Below are positions 18,406-27,034 of a DNA stretch of 64,000 nt, in pieces. The DNA lies in contig CBDDJS010000001.1 in NCBI GenBank assembly GCA_965229785.1, positions 4,960,001-5,024,000 on the forward strand, read 5' to 3'. The position numbers were made by a program, and so were the translations under genes. Below the pieces are notes generated by a model that ran no database searches, was not told the DNA's origin, and saw only the letters and a list, made by a program, of their open reading frames with translations. Position 1 is the stretch's first letter. Every line of letters starts with the position of its first letter. This DNA is from JAWPMT01 sp965229785 (GTDB lineage: Bacteria > Bacteroidota > Bacteroidia > Cytophagales > Cyclobacteriaceae).

Positions 18406-18882
18406 ATGAACATTCGCACGAGAAAGTACCAATTAGAAACAGGAACTTATATTAAAACCGCATTGGCGGCCGTATTAAAAGAACAATGGTGGGTAGGCCT
18501 GATTTATTTAGGAATCTGTGCCGGATATCTTTGGATACCCAATTGGTGGTGGATCATCGGCGCCAGCATTGGATTGGTTTTGTACATTCTTTTTTGGCTG
18601 ATCCAATTTGCCGGAGTTACGCAGTTGGAACAAGGCAAAATACTTTTTCAGAAGTTGTCTTACGAGATCAACAGTCAGCAGATACTCATCAAGCTGAATA
18701 GTAAGCAAGGAATGCCCATGAAATGGGATCAGATCAAACGCGCTCAGAAAGGCAAGGATGCCTTTGTCCTATTCGTTAGTAAAGCACAGCTGATTCATTT
18801 GCCCTTTCGCATTTTCAACAGTGACAATGAGATTAAGTTTCTGGAAAGTGTGCTGAAACGAAAAGGCTACCTCAAATCATAA
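18406..18882 (+). CDS. YcxB-like membrane protein
   Basis: 158 residues with two adjacent transmembrane helices (about 27-45 and 47-66; GLIYLGICAGYLWI, IIGASIGLVLYILFWLI). A cytoplasmic pleckstrin-like C-terminal domain follows, containing YEINSQQILIKL and WDQIKRAQKGKDAFVLFV. This arrangement is that of the YcxB-like family, whose function is not established. It lies 6 bases after nadC and 4 bases before recX, so it is very probably co-transcribed with both. Confidence 0.75.
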   Translation: MNIRTRKYQLETGTYIKTALAAVLKEQWWVGLIYLGICAGYLWIPNWWWIIGASIGLVLYILFWLIQFAGVTQLEQGKILFQKLSYEINSQQILIKLNSKQGMPMKWDQIKRAQKGKDAFVLFVSKAQLIHLPFRIFNSDNEIKFLESVLKRKGYLKS

Positions 18883-18886
18883 CATT

Positions 18887-19339
18887 GTGGGCTCCGCTTC
18901 GCTCAAGACTTTGAAGCCCAAAGCGGCCAGGTTTTGTGCTTATCGGGAAAGGTCTGTATCTGAAGTACGGTCGAAACTAAAAGCCTTAGGAGCGAGTGAA
19001 CCTGATGCTGAAACGCTAATCAAGGAACTGATTCAGGAAAATTTCATCGATGAAAGCCGGTATGCCCGGGCCTTTGCCTCAGATAAATTTCGATTCAATA
19101 AGTGGGGGAAAGTGAAAATACGTCAGCTACTCCGGCAAAAGCAGGTGGATGAAGATGAGATTGAGCGTGCTTTGGAAAATCTTCCCCGTCAGGAATATCA
19201 TGAAATGATCAAATCGTTGGTAGCACAAAAGCTGAAAGGGCTTCCAACAGAACTGGATTCTTCTCAGAAAAAACAAAAGGTGATTCGATTTCTCCTGCAG
19301 AAAGGCTTTGAGTACGATTTAATTGCCCCACACCTCTGA
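18887..19339 (+). CDS. recX: Regulatory protein RecX
   Basis: 150 residues, a helical repeat protein that modulates RecA filaments. The family pattern is seen in ARFCAYRERSVSEVRSKL, LIQENFIDESRYARAFASDK, FNKWGKVKIRQLLRQKQ, and the last repeat RFLLQKGFEYDLI. The start is a GTG at 18887, four bases after the preceding stop; there is no ATG ahead of the conserved region. The GTG start and tight spacing suggest translational coupling with the YcxB-like gene. RecA is not in this window. Confidence 0.88.
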   Translation: MGSASLKTLKPKAARFCAYRERSVSEVRSKLKALGASEPDAETLIKELIQENFIDESRYARAFASDKFRFNKWGKVKIRQLLRQKQVDEDEIERALENLPRQEYHEMIKSLVAQKLKGLPTELDSSQKKQKVIRFLLQKGFEYDLIAPHL

Positions 19340-19468
19340 GTTCTGTCTTAAAGGCAACAGTTTCACTTAATAACCGTCTGTAATTCAAACCTTGAGGCGA
19401 AATAATGAGTAAATCGCTCTGTGTTCATTGAAAACCAGCGTTTATTCAGTCCCTTAACTCGGTAGATC

Positions 19469-19909
19469 ATGAAACTTTTATTTTTACTCTTCTCGCTTAC
19501 GCTGCAACAACCTGAAACAAAACATGCCAATGTCAGAGATGGCCTGGCGGTAGGGGGCTATGATGTCGTTTCTTACTTTGACGGTGAACCTGAAAAAGGA
19601 AGCAAGTCAATCAAAACGTCACACAATGGCATTACTTATCGCTTCAGCTCAGACTCCAACAAACAGAGATTTTTGGAATCTCCGGACATGTACGTTCCTG
19701 CTTATGGTGGTTGGTGTGCATATGCCATGGGTGTGAGTGGAGATAAGGTCAAGGTTGATCCTGAAACCTTTAAAGTGATTGATAATCGCTTGTACTTGTT
19801 TTATAATTTCTGGGGCAATAATACCTTGAAGAGCTGGAATGAGGATGAATCCGCTTTGAAGACCAAGGCAGATAAGTATTGGAGCGAAACCCTGTCTTCA
19901 AATAAATAA
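19469..19909 (+). CDS. YHS domain protein, secreted
   Basis: 146 residues. A short hydrophobic start (MKLLFLLFSLTLQ) suggests export. The rest is a YHS-type domain: LAVGGYDVVSYF, KGSKSIKTSHNGITYRFSS, NKQRFLESPDMYVPAYGGWCAYAM, then VDPETFKVIDNRLYLFYN. The Cys and surrounding aromatic residues mark the likely metal site; YHS domains are often linked to copper or other heavy metals. Single-gene unit with about 130 bases before it. The substrate metal is not known. Confidence 0.85.
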   Translation: MKLLFLLFSLTLQQPETKHANVRDGLAVGGYDVVSYFDGEPEKGSKSIKTSHNGITYRFSSDSNKQRFLESPDMYVPAYGGWCAYAMGVSGDKVKVDPETFKVIDNRLYLFYNFWGNNTLKSWNEDESALKTKADKYWSETLSSNK

Positions 19910-19915
19910 TAGAAC

Positions 19916-19923
19916 TATTTTTG
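19916..19923 (+). promoter_or_regulatory. Likely -7 element of DinB/ATP-grasp/LysE unit
   Basis: TATTTTTG followed by C, the TAnnTTTG form, 20 bases before the DinB-like ATG and just past the stop of the YHS gene. It suggests that the DinB, ATP-grasp and LysE genes are transcribed separately from the YHS gene. Confidence 0.5.
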
Positions 19924-19942
19924 CACGTTTAATACGTAATTC

Positions 19943-20452
19943 ATGATGCCCATACAGCAGTCTGCACGTGGTTTGCTAGCTCAATTAGTCGAGGTAATGG
20001 ACCAGCTTTCTGATGATGATTTTAAGAAGCCTATTGATACCCTAAGTGGATCTTCGGTTGGTCAGCACATAAGGCATACCATAGAATTTTTTCTATGCCT
20101 CATGGACGGAGCCAACAAAGGTGAAATCAATTACGATGAGCGACGGCACGATAAATTCATTGAGACAGACCGAAAACTAGCGATTAGCGTCATTCAGTCT
20201 ATCGATGAATTCCTGGCAGGAAAAGTTGATGATCATCCGATGAACATGGTGGCCAACTACGAGGTGGAAGGTGAAGATGTCGTAAGTATTCCCAGCAGCT
20301 TATATCGCGAATTGGCGTATAACATTGAACATGCTATTCACCATATGGCATTAATCAAAATTGGCGTGAGGGCTATTGGCGAACATGTGAGTCTCCCTGA
20401 ACATTTTGGTGTAGCCAGTTCTACTGTTCGCTATCAAAAGCAGCAATCCTAA
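19943..20452 (+). CDS. DinB superfamily protein (metal-dependent four-helix fold)
   Basis: 169 residues. The conserved histidines of a DinB/YfiT metal site are visible: GQHIRHTIEF near 50 and YNIEHAIHHMALIKIG near 130. DinB-fold proteins include thiol transferases and many enzymes of unknown role. It is predicted cytoplasmic, with no signal peptide. Eight bases separate it from the ATP-grasp gene, which in turn overlaps the LysE gene, suggesting a three-gene unit. No specific function can be assigned. Confidence 0.8.
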   Translation: MMPIQQSARGLLAQLVEVMDQLSDDDFKKPIDTLSGSSVGQHIRHTIEFFLCLMDGANKGEINYDERRHDKFIETDRKLAISVIQSIDEFLAGKVDDHPMNMVANYEVEGEDVVSIPSSLYRELAYNIEHAIHHMALIKIGVRAIGEHVSLPEHFGVASSTVRYQKQQS

Positions 20453-20459
20453 TTGCTAA

Positions 20460-21518
20460 ATGTCTAATAAAGTAAGTCGGTTTTCCCGTTGGTGGACCCG
20501 TTTTACACATTTCGAATTCTGGTCTTTCGATGTATTCTATTTCCCGGTAAAGATCTATTATATCTTTCTGGCTATTCGAAGCAGGTCGTTGTTTTTCTTC
20601 ACGGCCTCTAATCCTTCTATTGAGTTTGGGGGGATGTTAGGTGAAAAGAAATCAGAGATTTTCGACTTAATCCCTGATGAATACATGCCTGTTACCCGCC
20701 TCTTTCCTCCTGACGTTAAAAAGGAAGAAGTATTGGCACATCTGGAAAAAGCTCATTTGTCCTTTCCTATTATTGCCAAACCTGATGTAGGCGAGCGAGG
20801 ATGGATGGTGTCCAAACTGGACTCAGAAGAAGAACTAATTCAATACCTGAAGGAAATTCGTGTCAATTTCCTGATTCAGGAATTCATCGATTACCCGGTA
20901 GAGTTGGGGGTTTTTTACATCAGGATGCCCGGTGATGAGAATGGCAGAGTGACCTCTATCGTCAAAAAGGGTTTTCTAAATGTAACAGGAGATGGCTCAA
21001 GCACAGTAACGGAACTCCTTGAACAGAATGTAAGGGCCGTACTTCAGGTAGATTTCAACAGCCCGGATGTAAAGGCCAAAGCCAGCGAAATACCCAACAC
21101 GGGTGAAGAAGTACTTATCGAATCCATTGGTAACCATTGTCGCGGAACTACTTTCCTCAATTACAATCACTGGATCGATGAAGATCTGCATCGCGCTTTT
21201 GACAAAATCTCAAGTCAGATAAAGGATTTTTACTTCGGGCGTTTCGATCTCCGATGCACTTCCATCGAATCCTTGCGTCAGGCAAAAGATTTCAAAATAC
21301 TGGAATTGAATGGTGCAGGCTCAGAACCAGGGCATGTCTATCATCCCGGCAGTTCTATTTTTTCGGCTTACCGAGATATTCTTTGGCATTTGAAAATGCT
21401 GAGAAAGGTCAGTGCTGCCAATCGCAAAAAAGGCCACGAATACTGGAAGTTTTCTGACGGGATCAGGAAAATGAAAGAAATTAGTGCTTACAACCAACAG
21501 AAAGATTCCAACACATGA
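20460..21518 (+). CDS. ATP-grasp ligase, D-Ala-D-Ala-ligase-like
   Basis: 352 residues. ATP-grasp features: FPIIAKPDVGERGWMV near 100-115 (ATP-binding Lys), LIQEFIDYPVELGVFYIR, NVTGDGSSTVTELL, and the metal-site stretch FKILELNGAGSEPGHVYHP near 280-298. An unusual N-terminal 60 residues are rich in aromatic residues (WWTRFTHFEFWSFDVFYFP) and may contact the membrane. ATP-grasp ligases join a carboxylate to an amine or thiol. The true ddl-murF pathway is served elsewhere, so the substrate is open. The last four bases (ATGA) overlap the start of a LysE-type exporter gene, hinting that the product or its amino-acid substrate is exported. Confidence 0.8.
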   Translation: MSNKVSRFSRWWTRFTHFEFWSFDVFYFPVKIYYIFLAIRSRSLFFFTASNPSIEFGGMLGEKKSEIFDLIPDEYMPVTRLFPPDVKKEEVLAHLEKAHLSFPIIAKPDVGERGWMVSKLDSEEELIQYLKEIRVNFLIQEFIDYPVELGVFYIRMPGDENGRVTSIVKKGFLNVTGDGSSTVTELLEQNVRAVLQVDFNSPDVKAKASEIPNTGEEVLIESIGNHCRGTTFLNYNHWIDEDLHRAFDKISSQIKDFYFGRFDLRCTSIESLRQAKDFKILELNGAGSEPGHVYHPGSSIFSAYRDILWHLKMLRKVSAANRKKGHEYWKFSDGIRKMKEISAYNQQKDSNT

Positions 21519-22132
21519 CCTTACAGGTTTTTGTTGTCGCATTCATCGTAAGCTTTTTCGGATCAATCCCACCAGGCACGATCAATATCACTGTGATGCA
21601 AATGGGTGTTCAGGGAAAGTTACGAGCTGCTTATTTTCTGGTAATTGGTGCCTGTATCGTTGAGTTTTTCTACGCCATGCTGGTGGTCCGGTTTCAAATC
21701 TTCTTGAACGAGAATATCACATTCACCCATCACTTTACACTCATTACAGGATTAGTCTTAACAGCCCTTGGGCTTTATTCGATTTTCTCAAAAAGCTCAT
21801 CCTCCTCTATCAAAGTAAATACGGGTGCCAGGGGAAGAACGGGGTTTCTAAAAGGAATTATCCTCGGCTTTCTGAATCCACTAGCGATCCCTTTTTGGTT
21901 GGCCGTCACTGCCTATTTACAGCAAAACAAATGGATCGAACTTTCGGGATTTGGGTTTTGGTCTTATTTGCTTGGCATATTTCTGGGTTCTGTCATTGTC
22001 CTTTTTCTGGCCGTGAAACTTGGAAACCGGTTTACCAGGATTTCAGACAATCGTTTTTTAGTGCATATCCTCCCCGGCTTGGCTTTCTTATCACTCGGAC
22101 TTTACAATTTTTATCAGTGGGTAATACAATGA
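21515..22132 (+). CDS. LysE family amino-acid exporter
   Basis: 205 residues with six hydrophobic segments and the LysE/RhtB signature GSIPPGTINITVMQMGVQGKL at the first helix, which includes the Pro-Pro-Gly turn. A second family feature is LKGIILGFLNPLAIPFW near 110. LysE proteins export amino acids or cations by proton exchange in the inner membrane. The ATG overlaps the stop of the ATP-grasp gene by four bases. The substrate cannot be predicted from sequence, but the gene pairing suggests an amino acid or dipeptide related to that ligase. Confidence 0.88.
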   Translation: MTLQVFVVAFIVSFFGSIPPGTINITVMQMGVQGKLRAAYFLVIGACIVEFFYAMLVVRFQIFLNENITFTHHFTLITGLVLTALGLYSIFSKSSSSSIKVNTGARGRTGFLKGIILGFLNPLAIPFWLAVTAYLQQNKWIELSGFGFWSYLLGIFLGSVIVLFLAVKLGNRFTRISDNRFLVHILPGLAFLSLGLYNFYQWVIQ

Positions 22133-22196
22133 ACAATAGTTTCACTTCCTGATTTTTTAATCATCCCAAATGCCATTCAAACGACCGTAGGATAGC

Positions 22197-22228
22197 TTGT
22201 CATTATCCGCCCTTTGGGGGTACCTTTG
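22197..22228 (+). promoter_or_regulatory. Promoter of the CLC transporter gene
   Basis: TTG at 22197-22199, twenty-one bases, then TACCTTTG at 22221-22228, matching the Bacteroidota promoter. It lies within the upstream extension of the CLC reading frame, which is the main reason for placing the CLC start at 22284. Confidence 0.7.
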
Positions 22229-22283
22229 CCGCACAATTTTCCTCGCTATCAAGTTCAACAAAATCACATATAGCAGGCTGTTG

Positions 22284-24041
22284 ATGAAGTTTCTGGTTTG
22301 GCGCCTGAAACACATCAGCGACAACAATTTCATTCTCATTGTAGCGGGTATAATCGGATTAATAGCGGGAATCGCAGCCGTTACACTCAAAACAACTGTG
22401 CACTTTATCCAGGAGGTATTAAGGCACAACATTGATTTTATCGGAGGAAATTTCTTGTATCTGGGTTATCCCATTATTGGGATATTCCTTACCGTTCTGA
22501 TCTCGAAATACTTGTTCAAGGAAAGTCTTGGGCATGGCATCACTCAAATTCTTTATGCCATTTCTAAAAACTCAAGTATCATCCGACGGACACGCATGTA
22601 CTCCAGAATGATCACCAGTGCGCTTACGGTAGGATTTGGAGGGTCAGTAGGACTGGAAGCGCCGATCGTGGTAACTGGTTCCGCCATTGGTTCAAACCTC
22701 GCCAGGTTAGTGCACCTGAACTATAAAAGGCGGACACTTCTCATAGGTTGCGGATCCGCTGGTGCCGTTTCCGCGATATTCAACTCGCCCATTGCTGGTG
22801 TGATCTTTGCCGTGGAGGTGATCCTGACAGAAGTAACCATTTCCAAATTCATCCCTATTCTGATCGCCTCAGTAGCCGGGCAATTAGTCACCATCATTCT
22901 TCTGGGGGAAGACATACTATTCTCTTTCCGAATCGTAGATGGGTTTTATGCGAGAGATACGCCTTATTATTTTGGACTCGGAATTGTCTGCGGTTTAGCC
23001 TCGCTGTACTTCACCCGGGTTATGTTTAGGGTTGAAGATGCCATACATAAGATCAGGAATTCATTTCGACGAGTACTCGTAGGAGGATTGGCACTGGCTT
23101 TGATCCTCCTGATTTTCCCACCCATTTACGGTGAAGGGTACGACACCATTAAGCAGCTACTTTCTCACGATGAGATCATGCTATTCGAGGGAGGCTTTTT
23201 AGATCCTATTGATGATAATCAGTATTTTCTGATCCTCTTTTTGCTGCTTGTAGTATTGATCAAACCCATTGCCAGTGCTCTGACCATCGGTGCAGGTGGT
23301 AGTGGAGGAATCTTTGCCCCTTCCCTGTTTATGGGAGGAGTGACCGGATTTCTCATCGCCTCACTTTACAATATGTTGATTCCTGGAGCCGAAGTGAGTT
23401 TGAGCAATTTTACTTTGGTAGGCATGTGTGGGGTCATGAGCGGCGTACTTCATGCTCCACTGACCGCTATCTTCCTTATTGCAGAGATCACCGGTGGTTA
23501 CATGTTGTTTGTGCCACTTATGCTCGTTTCAGCGCTTGCCTTTACGACTATCTCCTACTTTGAGCAACATTCTTTTTACACCAAACACCTGATTGAGAAA
23601 GGGGATTTGATCCCTTATGATAAAGATCAGATTGTACTCAGTCTGATCGATATGAAGAAAATAATCGAGACCGACCTGTTAGCAATACATCCTGAAAAGA
23701 AGCTTGGTGATCTGGTAGCTTTGGTCCGTAAAAGCAAACGAAATATTTTCCCGGTCCTTGATGAAGAAAATGTACTTCATGGCATTGTGACGCTGGATGA
23801 TATTCGTGACATTATGTTTGACGCAGAGAAACGAGACACAATTGCCGTTCAGGCCATCATGCAAAAACCTCCGACATCAGTCTCCTCCCGTGAAAAAATG
23901 CAATCTGTGATGAATAAATTTCAGTTAACACAGGCCTGGAATTTACCGGTAATTGATGATGGGAAATACGTTGGATTTGTATCTAAGAGCCGAATTTTCA
24001 ATGCCTATCGTAACAAACTACGTCGGCAGAATCAAGATTAG
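22284..24041 (+). CDS. CLC-type chloride channel/antiporter with two CBS domains
   Basis: 585 residues from the ATG at 22284 (the frame opens earlier at a TTG, over the promoter). The CLC membrane domain, about 20-430, shows GFGGSVGLEAPIVVTGSAIG, where the Glu of GLEAP corresponds to the gating glutamate; GSAGAVSAIFNSPIAGVIFAVE; and GAGGSGGIFAPSLFMGG. Two CBS domains follow at about 450-580 (LLAIHPEKKLGDLVALVRKS and MQKPPTSVSSREKMQSVM). The gating Glu suggests H+/Cl- exchange more than an open channel. The CBS domains usually sense adenine nucleotides. Inner membrane. Confidence 0.95.
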   Translation: MKFLVWRLKHISDNNFILIVAGIIGLIAGIAAVTLKTTVHFIQEVLRHNIDFIGGNFLYLGYPIIGIFLTVLISKYLFKESLGHGITQILYAISKNSSIIRRTRMYSRMITSALTVGFGGSVGLEAPIVVTGSAIGSNLARLVHLNYKRRTLLIGCGSAGAVSAIFNSPIAGVIFAVEVILTEVTISKFIPILIASVAGQLVTIILLGEDILFSFRIVDGFYARDTPYYFGLGIVCGLASLYFTRVMFRVEDAIHKIRNSFRRVLVGGLALALILLIFPPIYGEGYDTIKQLLSHDEIMLFEGGFLDPIDDNQYFLILFLLLVVLIKPIASALTIGAGGSGGIFAPSLFMGGVTGFLIASLYNMLIPGAEVSLSNFTLVGMCGVMSGVLHAPLTAIFLIAEITGGYMLFVPLMLVSALAFTTISYFEQHSFYTKHLIEKGDLIPYDKDQIVLSLIDMKKIIETDLLAIHPEKKLGDLVALVRKSKRNIFPVLDEENVLHGIVTLDDIRDIMFDAEKRDTIAVQAIMQKPPTSVSSREKMQSVMNKFQLTQAWNLPVIDDGKYVGFVSKSRIFNAYRNKLRRQNQD

Positions 24042-24449
24042 AACCCGGCAATATAAAATAAGCCCTAATTTCTTCACTAATTCAAACAGTTTTTAGTTTT
24101 CCACAGAAAACATAGTTAATCGATCGGTTTATATCTATCTGATTATCAATCACATAAACTAATTCACATCAAGCAATGTTGATAATTCCAGTTTATGTGG
24201 AAAACTGACGGCCGCAGTTAAAATGGTTAAAAACCTCCCCAATGACCCCTAACACTTGGTGAAATTCCTGAAATAATTTAGTGTTTGTTTTGTCGAACAT
24301 CTAGGTAATATCCTATCAGGTTAACGATAAATTAACAATAGAGAATGTTTTCCGGCATGTCATCTCAACAAAATACAATTCTGGCATTTCTTAAAATTTT
24401 CTTTTTCTGATCAAAACCCTGCCACTAATTCATACGTATAAAAGGGATC
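24042..24449. other. 408-base AT-rich intergenic region with a spaced inverted repeat
   Basis: No gene. It contains AGTTTTCCACA at 24095-24105 and its exact reverse complement at 24196-24206. Both include TTTTCCACA, which fits the relaxed DnaA-box form TTWTNCACA. The bases between are AT-rich, with several TTATC/GATAA-like words. A replication-associated or regulatory role is possible; see findings. Downstream lies the leader of the thioredoxin-fold gene. Confidence 0.45.
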
Positions 24450-24914
24450 ATGAAAAGCGTATTTGCTCTTTTGTGCTTTTGCACTTTCACCCTTGCAACC
24501 GCTCAAGACGTCAAAATCGTCAAATACGATCAGTTAGAGCAGTCCATTGAAAGTAATTCTGACAAGCTCAGGGTTATCAATTTCTGGGCTACCTGGTGCG
24601 GTCCGTGCATTAAAGAGTTACCTCATTTCGAAAAGGTCAATACCAATAAGAATGTTGAAGTCATTTTGGTAAGTCTGGACTTTGTTCAGGATGAGGCCAA
24701 AGTGAAAAAATTCGTAGAAAAGAAAAATCTACAATCCCAGGTCATGTTGTTGAATGAGAAAGATTACGACAGCTACATGGGAAAAGTAGATGACAGTTGG
24801 ACAGGTGCGATCCCTGCCACGCTTTTTGTGACTTCTTCCGGCAAACGGCATTTCTATGAGAAACCATTCACCGGGGAAGAATTGGAAGAAGCCATTAACC
24901 AATTCATGGATTAA
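24450..24914 (+). CDS. TlpA-like thioredoxin-fold protein, exported
   Basis: 154 residues with a signal peptide ending ATAQD (about residue 19) and the redox motif WCGPC (Cys50 and Cys53) in VINFWATWCGPCIKELPHFEKV. The cis-proline loop is GAIPATLFV near 125. It is a small periplasmic TlpA/ResA-type disulfide reductase or thiol-disulfide exchanger. The next gene begins 4 bases after its stop and is another thioredoxin-fold protein, so the two probably work together in envelope redox. The partner substrates are unknown. Confidence 0.9.
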   Translation: MKSVFALLCFCTFTLATAQDVKIVKYDQLEQSIESNSDKLRVINFWATWCGPCIKELPHFEKVNTNKNVEVILVSLDFVQDEAKVKKFVEKKNLQSQVMLLNEKDYDSYMGKVDDSWTGAIPATLFVTSSGKRHFYEKPFTGEELEEAINQFMD

Positions 24915-24917
24915 CAC

Positions 24918-25556
24918 ATGAAAGATAATATGAAGCGAAATTTTCTTATGATCACCGGTCTGGTAACCGTTGTTGCCATTCTTTTCATTAATGCCTCTGC
25001 GGATAAATTCGGTATGGGAGTTGGCGATTATGCCAGTGATTTTGAATTAGAAAACATCGACGGGAAAACTGTATCTCTGGCCGATTACAAAGACAACAAA
25101 GGTTTTATCGTAGTATTCACTTGCAATACTTGTCCTTATGCAAAAATGTATGAGCAACGCATCATGGAATTGGACACCAAGTATGCAAGTAAAGGTTTCC
25201 CTGTTATAGCCATCAATCCGAATGATGTCGATCAGCAACCTGGTGACAGCATGGGAGAAATGAAGAAACGTGCCAGCGATAAAGGTTACACTTTCCCCTA
25301 TTTAAGAGATGACTCGCAGCAAGTAGCTTCAAGCTACGGTGCCACAAAAACACCTCACGTATACGTACTCAATGAAGAGGCTGAAGGAAAATATAAAATT
25401 GAATTTATCGGTGCGATCGATGATAGTCCTCGCGATGCGTCAGATGTTGAGAAAACATATGTTGAAGATGCGGTGGATGCTTTAATTGCCGGAGATAAAC
25501 CTGCAGTAACAGGGGCGAGAGCAATCGGCTGCACCATCAAATGGAAAGAATCTTAA
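24918..25556 (+). CDS. AhpC/TSA-family thioredoxin-like protein, membrane-anchored or exported
   Basis: 212 residues; a second in-frame ATG at 24930 (MKRNFLMITGLVTVVAILF) may be the true start. After the hydrophobic N terminus, the domain reads ASDFELENIDGKTVSLADYK, then VVFTCNTCPYAKMYEQ with Cys69 and Cys72 in a CxxC arrangement, and later YGATKTPHVYVL with the cis-Pro loop. The CNTCPYA motif is typical of a Bacteroidota group of redoxin-domain proteins. It is co-transcribed with the upstream TlpA-like gene and followed by a strong terminator. Confidence 0.88.
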   Translation: MKDNMKRNFLMITGLVTVVAILFINASADKFGMGVGDYASDFELENIDGKTVSLADYKDNKGFIVVFTCNTCPYAKMYEQRIMELDTKYASKGFPVIAINPNDVDQQPGDSMGEMKKRASDKGYTFPYLRDDSQQVASSYGATKTPHVYVLNEEAEGKYKIEFIGAIDDSPRDASDVEKTYVEDAVDALIAGDKPAVTGARAIGCTIKWKES

Positions 25557-25580
25557 GGAAAATATTTTACTGATTTCCAG

Positions 25581-25601
25581 AAAGCTCCCTTGAGGAGCTT
25601 T
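25581..25601 (+). terminator. Rho-independent terminator after the redoxin pair
   Basis: Perfect eight-pair stem AAAGCTCC / GGAGCTTT with loop CTTGA, followed by a T-run. It ends the TlpA-like/redoxin unit 25 bases after the second stop codon. Confidence 0.88.
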
Positions 25602-25767
25602 TTTTGTTAGTGACTAATGGACCATGCGGATCATTGGAATAATATGATCGCTCCACAGGTTTTTCGATTGACCCCAAATTATCAAAGAGATACCTGACGG
25701 GCTCCAGTATTTCTTCTTTCTTCAGCATCTAAGCCAAAGAAATCGAGCATGACGAATATGTGTATTT

Positions 25768-26583
25768 CTACTGTTTCTTCGCCCGTTCCCAATATACGTC
25801 CATCTCTTCCAGGGTCATCTCTGATAGCGCTTTACCATCCTTTTTGGATTCGGCTTCCAGATATTTGAAACGCCTGATGAATTTCTTATTGGTTCGTTCC
25901 AGGGCCTCCTCGGGATTAATGTCAATGAATCGGGAATAATTAACCAATGAAAAGAGTAGATCTCCAAATTCCCCCTGAGCTTTGTCTCTGTCAATATCAG
26001 CCTCGTTAGCCACATCAAACTCGGCTTTGAACTCTCCCATTTCTTCCTCCACCTTTTCCCAAACCTGGCTTTTATCATCCCAATCAAATCCTACACCTCG
26101 TGCTTTCTCCTGTATTCTCATGGCCTTTACCAATGCTGGAAGGTGCTTAGGCACTCCACCCAGAACAGATTGATTACCTTTTTCCTGAAGTTTGATCTTC
26201 TCCCAATTCGCTTTCACAACTTCTTCATCTTCAGCATCTACATCACCATAGATATGTGGGTGTCTTCGGATAAGCTTGTCACACACTTCGTTGAGTACAT
26301 CCGCCACATCAAAATCTCCTTGCTCAGAACCGATCCTGCTGTAGAAAACCATGTGCAACATGATGTCGCCGAGTTCCTTTTTCACCTCTTCATTATCCGC
26401 GTCTATGATCGCCTCCGAGAGTTCATACGTTTCCTCAATAGTAAGGTGCCTCAAAGATTCCATGGTTTGTTTCTTATCCCACGGGCAATTTTCACGTAAC
26501 TCATCCATGATCGTCAACAATCGATCAAAGGCTTCCAGTTTTTTGGCGCGATTGGGATCAGGTTTAGCTAAACTTTTGGGCAT
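25768..26583 (-). CDS. mazG: Nucleoside triphosphate pyrophosphohydrolase MazG
   Basis: 271 residues, the usual two-domain MazG. It cleaves NTPs and dNTPs to monophosphate and diphosphate, removing non-canonical nucleotides. The first domain has LRENCPWDKKQTMESLRHLTIEETYELSEAI and KELGDIMLHMVFYSRI, with the acidic Mg2+ ligands EExxE and ExxD. The second half repeats this pattern in VEEEMGEFKAEF and KAQGEFGDLLFSLVNYSRF. Monocistronic and convergent with the redoxin unit. Confidence 0.96.
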   Translation of the reverse strand: MPKSLAKPDPNRAKKLEAFDRLLTIMDELRENCPWDKKQTMESLRHLTIEETYELSEAIIDADNEEVKKELGDIMLHMVFYSRIGSEQGDFDVADVLNEVCDKLIRRHPHIYGDVDAEDEEVVKANWEKIKLQEKGNQSVLGGVPKHLPALVKAMRIQEKARGVGFDWDDKSQVWEKVEEEMGEFKAEFDVANEADIDRDKAQGEFGDLLFSLVNYSRFIDINPEEALERTNKKFIRRFKYLEAESKKDGKALSEMTLEEMDVYWERAKKQ

Positions 26584-26639
26584 GACGTGAATCTTTTCGG
26601 TATGAATATTGGTTATCTCAGTACTTGCACAATAATGGT

Positions 26640-26647
26640 TAATTTTG
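26640..26647 (+). promoter_or_regulatory. -7 element of the small Cys-rich membrane protein
   Basis: TAATTTTG followed by C, the TAnnTTTG form, 19 bases before the ATG at 26667. Confidence 0.5.
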
Positions 26648-26666
26648 CCTTAAATCACGTCACATT

Positions 26667-26897
26667 ATGACAACTGTATTACTAGGAATTGGATTTGTTG
26701 CGGCCTTTTTCATCTTGATGTCCGTCCGCCTTCTTTTCGTAAAAAATGGCGAATTTAAAGGTACGTGTGCTTCACAATCTCCATTTTTAAATAAAGAAGG
26801 GGCACAGTGTGGTTTTTGCGGCAAAACAGTAAAAGCCGGGGATACCTGTGCCAATCCTGAATCAGAAGTCAACAAAGTCTTGGCCAAATTTGACTAA
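26667..26897 (+). CDS. Small membrane protein with Cys cluster
   Basis: 76 residues. One transmembrane helix at about 4-24 (VLLGIGFVAAFFILMSVRLLF) is followed by a soluble tail with five cysteines, at CASQ, CGFC, and CANP. The CxxC-x7-C spacing resembles a small metal or redox site. Proteins of this form are widespread in Bacteroidota and are annotated only as membrane or secreted protein. The conserved look of KNGEFKGTCASQSPFLNKEG and the promoter just upstream support a real gene. Function unknown. Confidence 0.78.
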   Translation: MTTVLLGIGFVAAFFILMSVRLLFVKNGEFKGTCASQSPFLNKEGAQCGFCGKTVKAGDTCANPESEVNKVLAKFD

Positions 26898-26980
26898 TCC
26901 TTTTCTTGCAAATTTTTAGGGTTTCCCTTTCACATTTTTGACCTCAGTTTGAAGGTCCTGTTAAGGATTTTCTGAAGGCC

Positions 26981-27010
26981 TTTGCTTACTTGTAAATCCT
27001 TCTATCTTTG
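26981..27010 (+). promoter_or_regulatory. Promoter of glmM
   Basis: TTTG at 26981-26984, eighteen bases, then TATCTTTG at 27003-27010 followed by C. A good Bacteroidota promoter 24 bases upstream of the TTG start codon. Confidence 0.75.
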
Positions 27011-27034
27011 CGCACCGCTAAAAATTAGATCATT

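Noticed and set aside
22197..22283. N-terminal extension of the CLC frame from a TTG
   Set aside because: It overlies a consensus promoter and the conserved part starts at the ATG at 22284.
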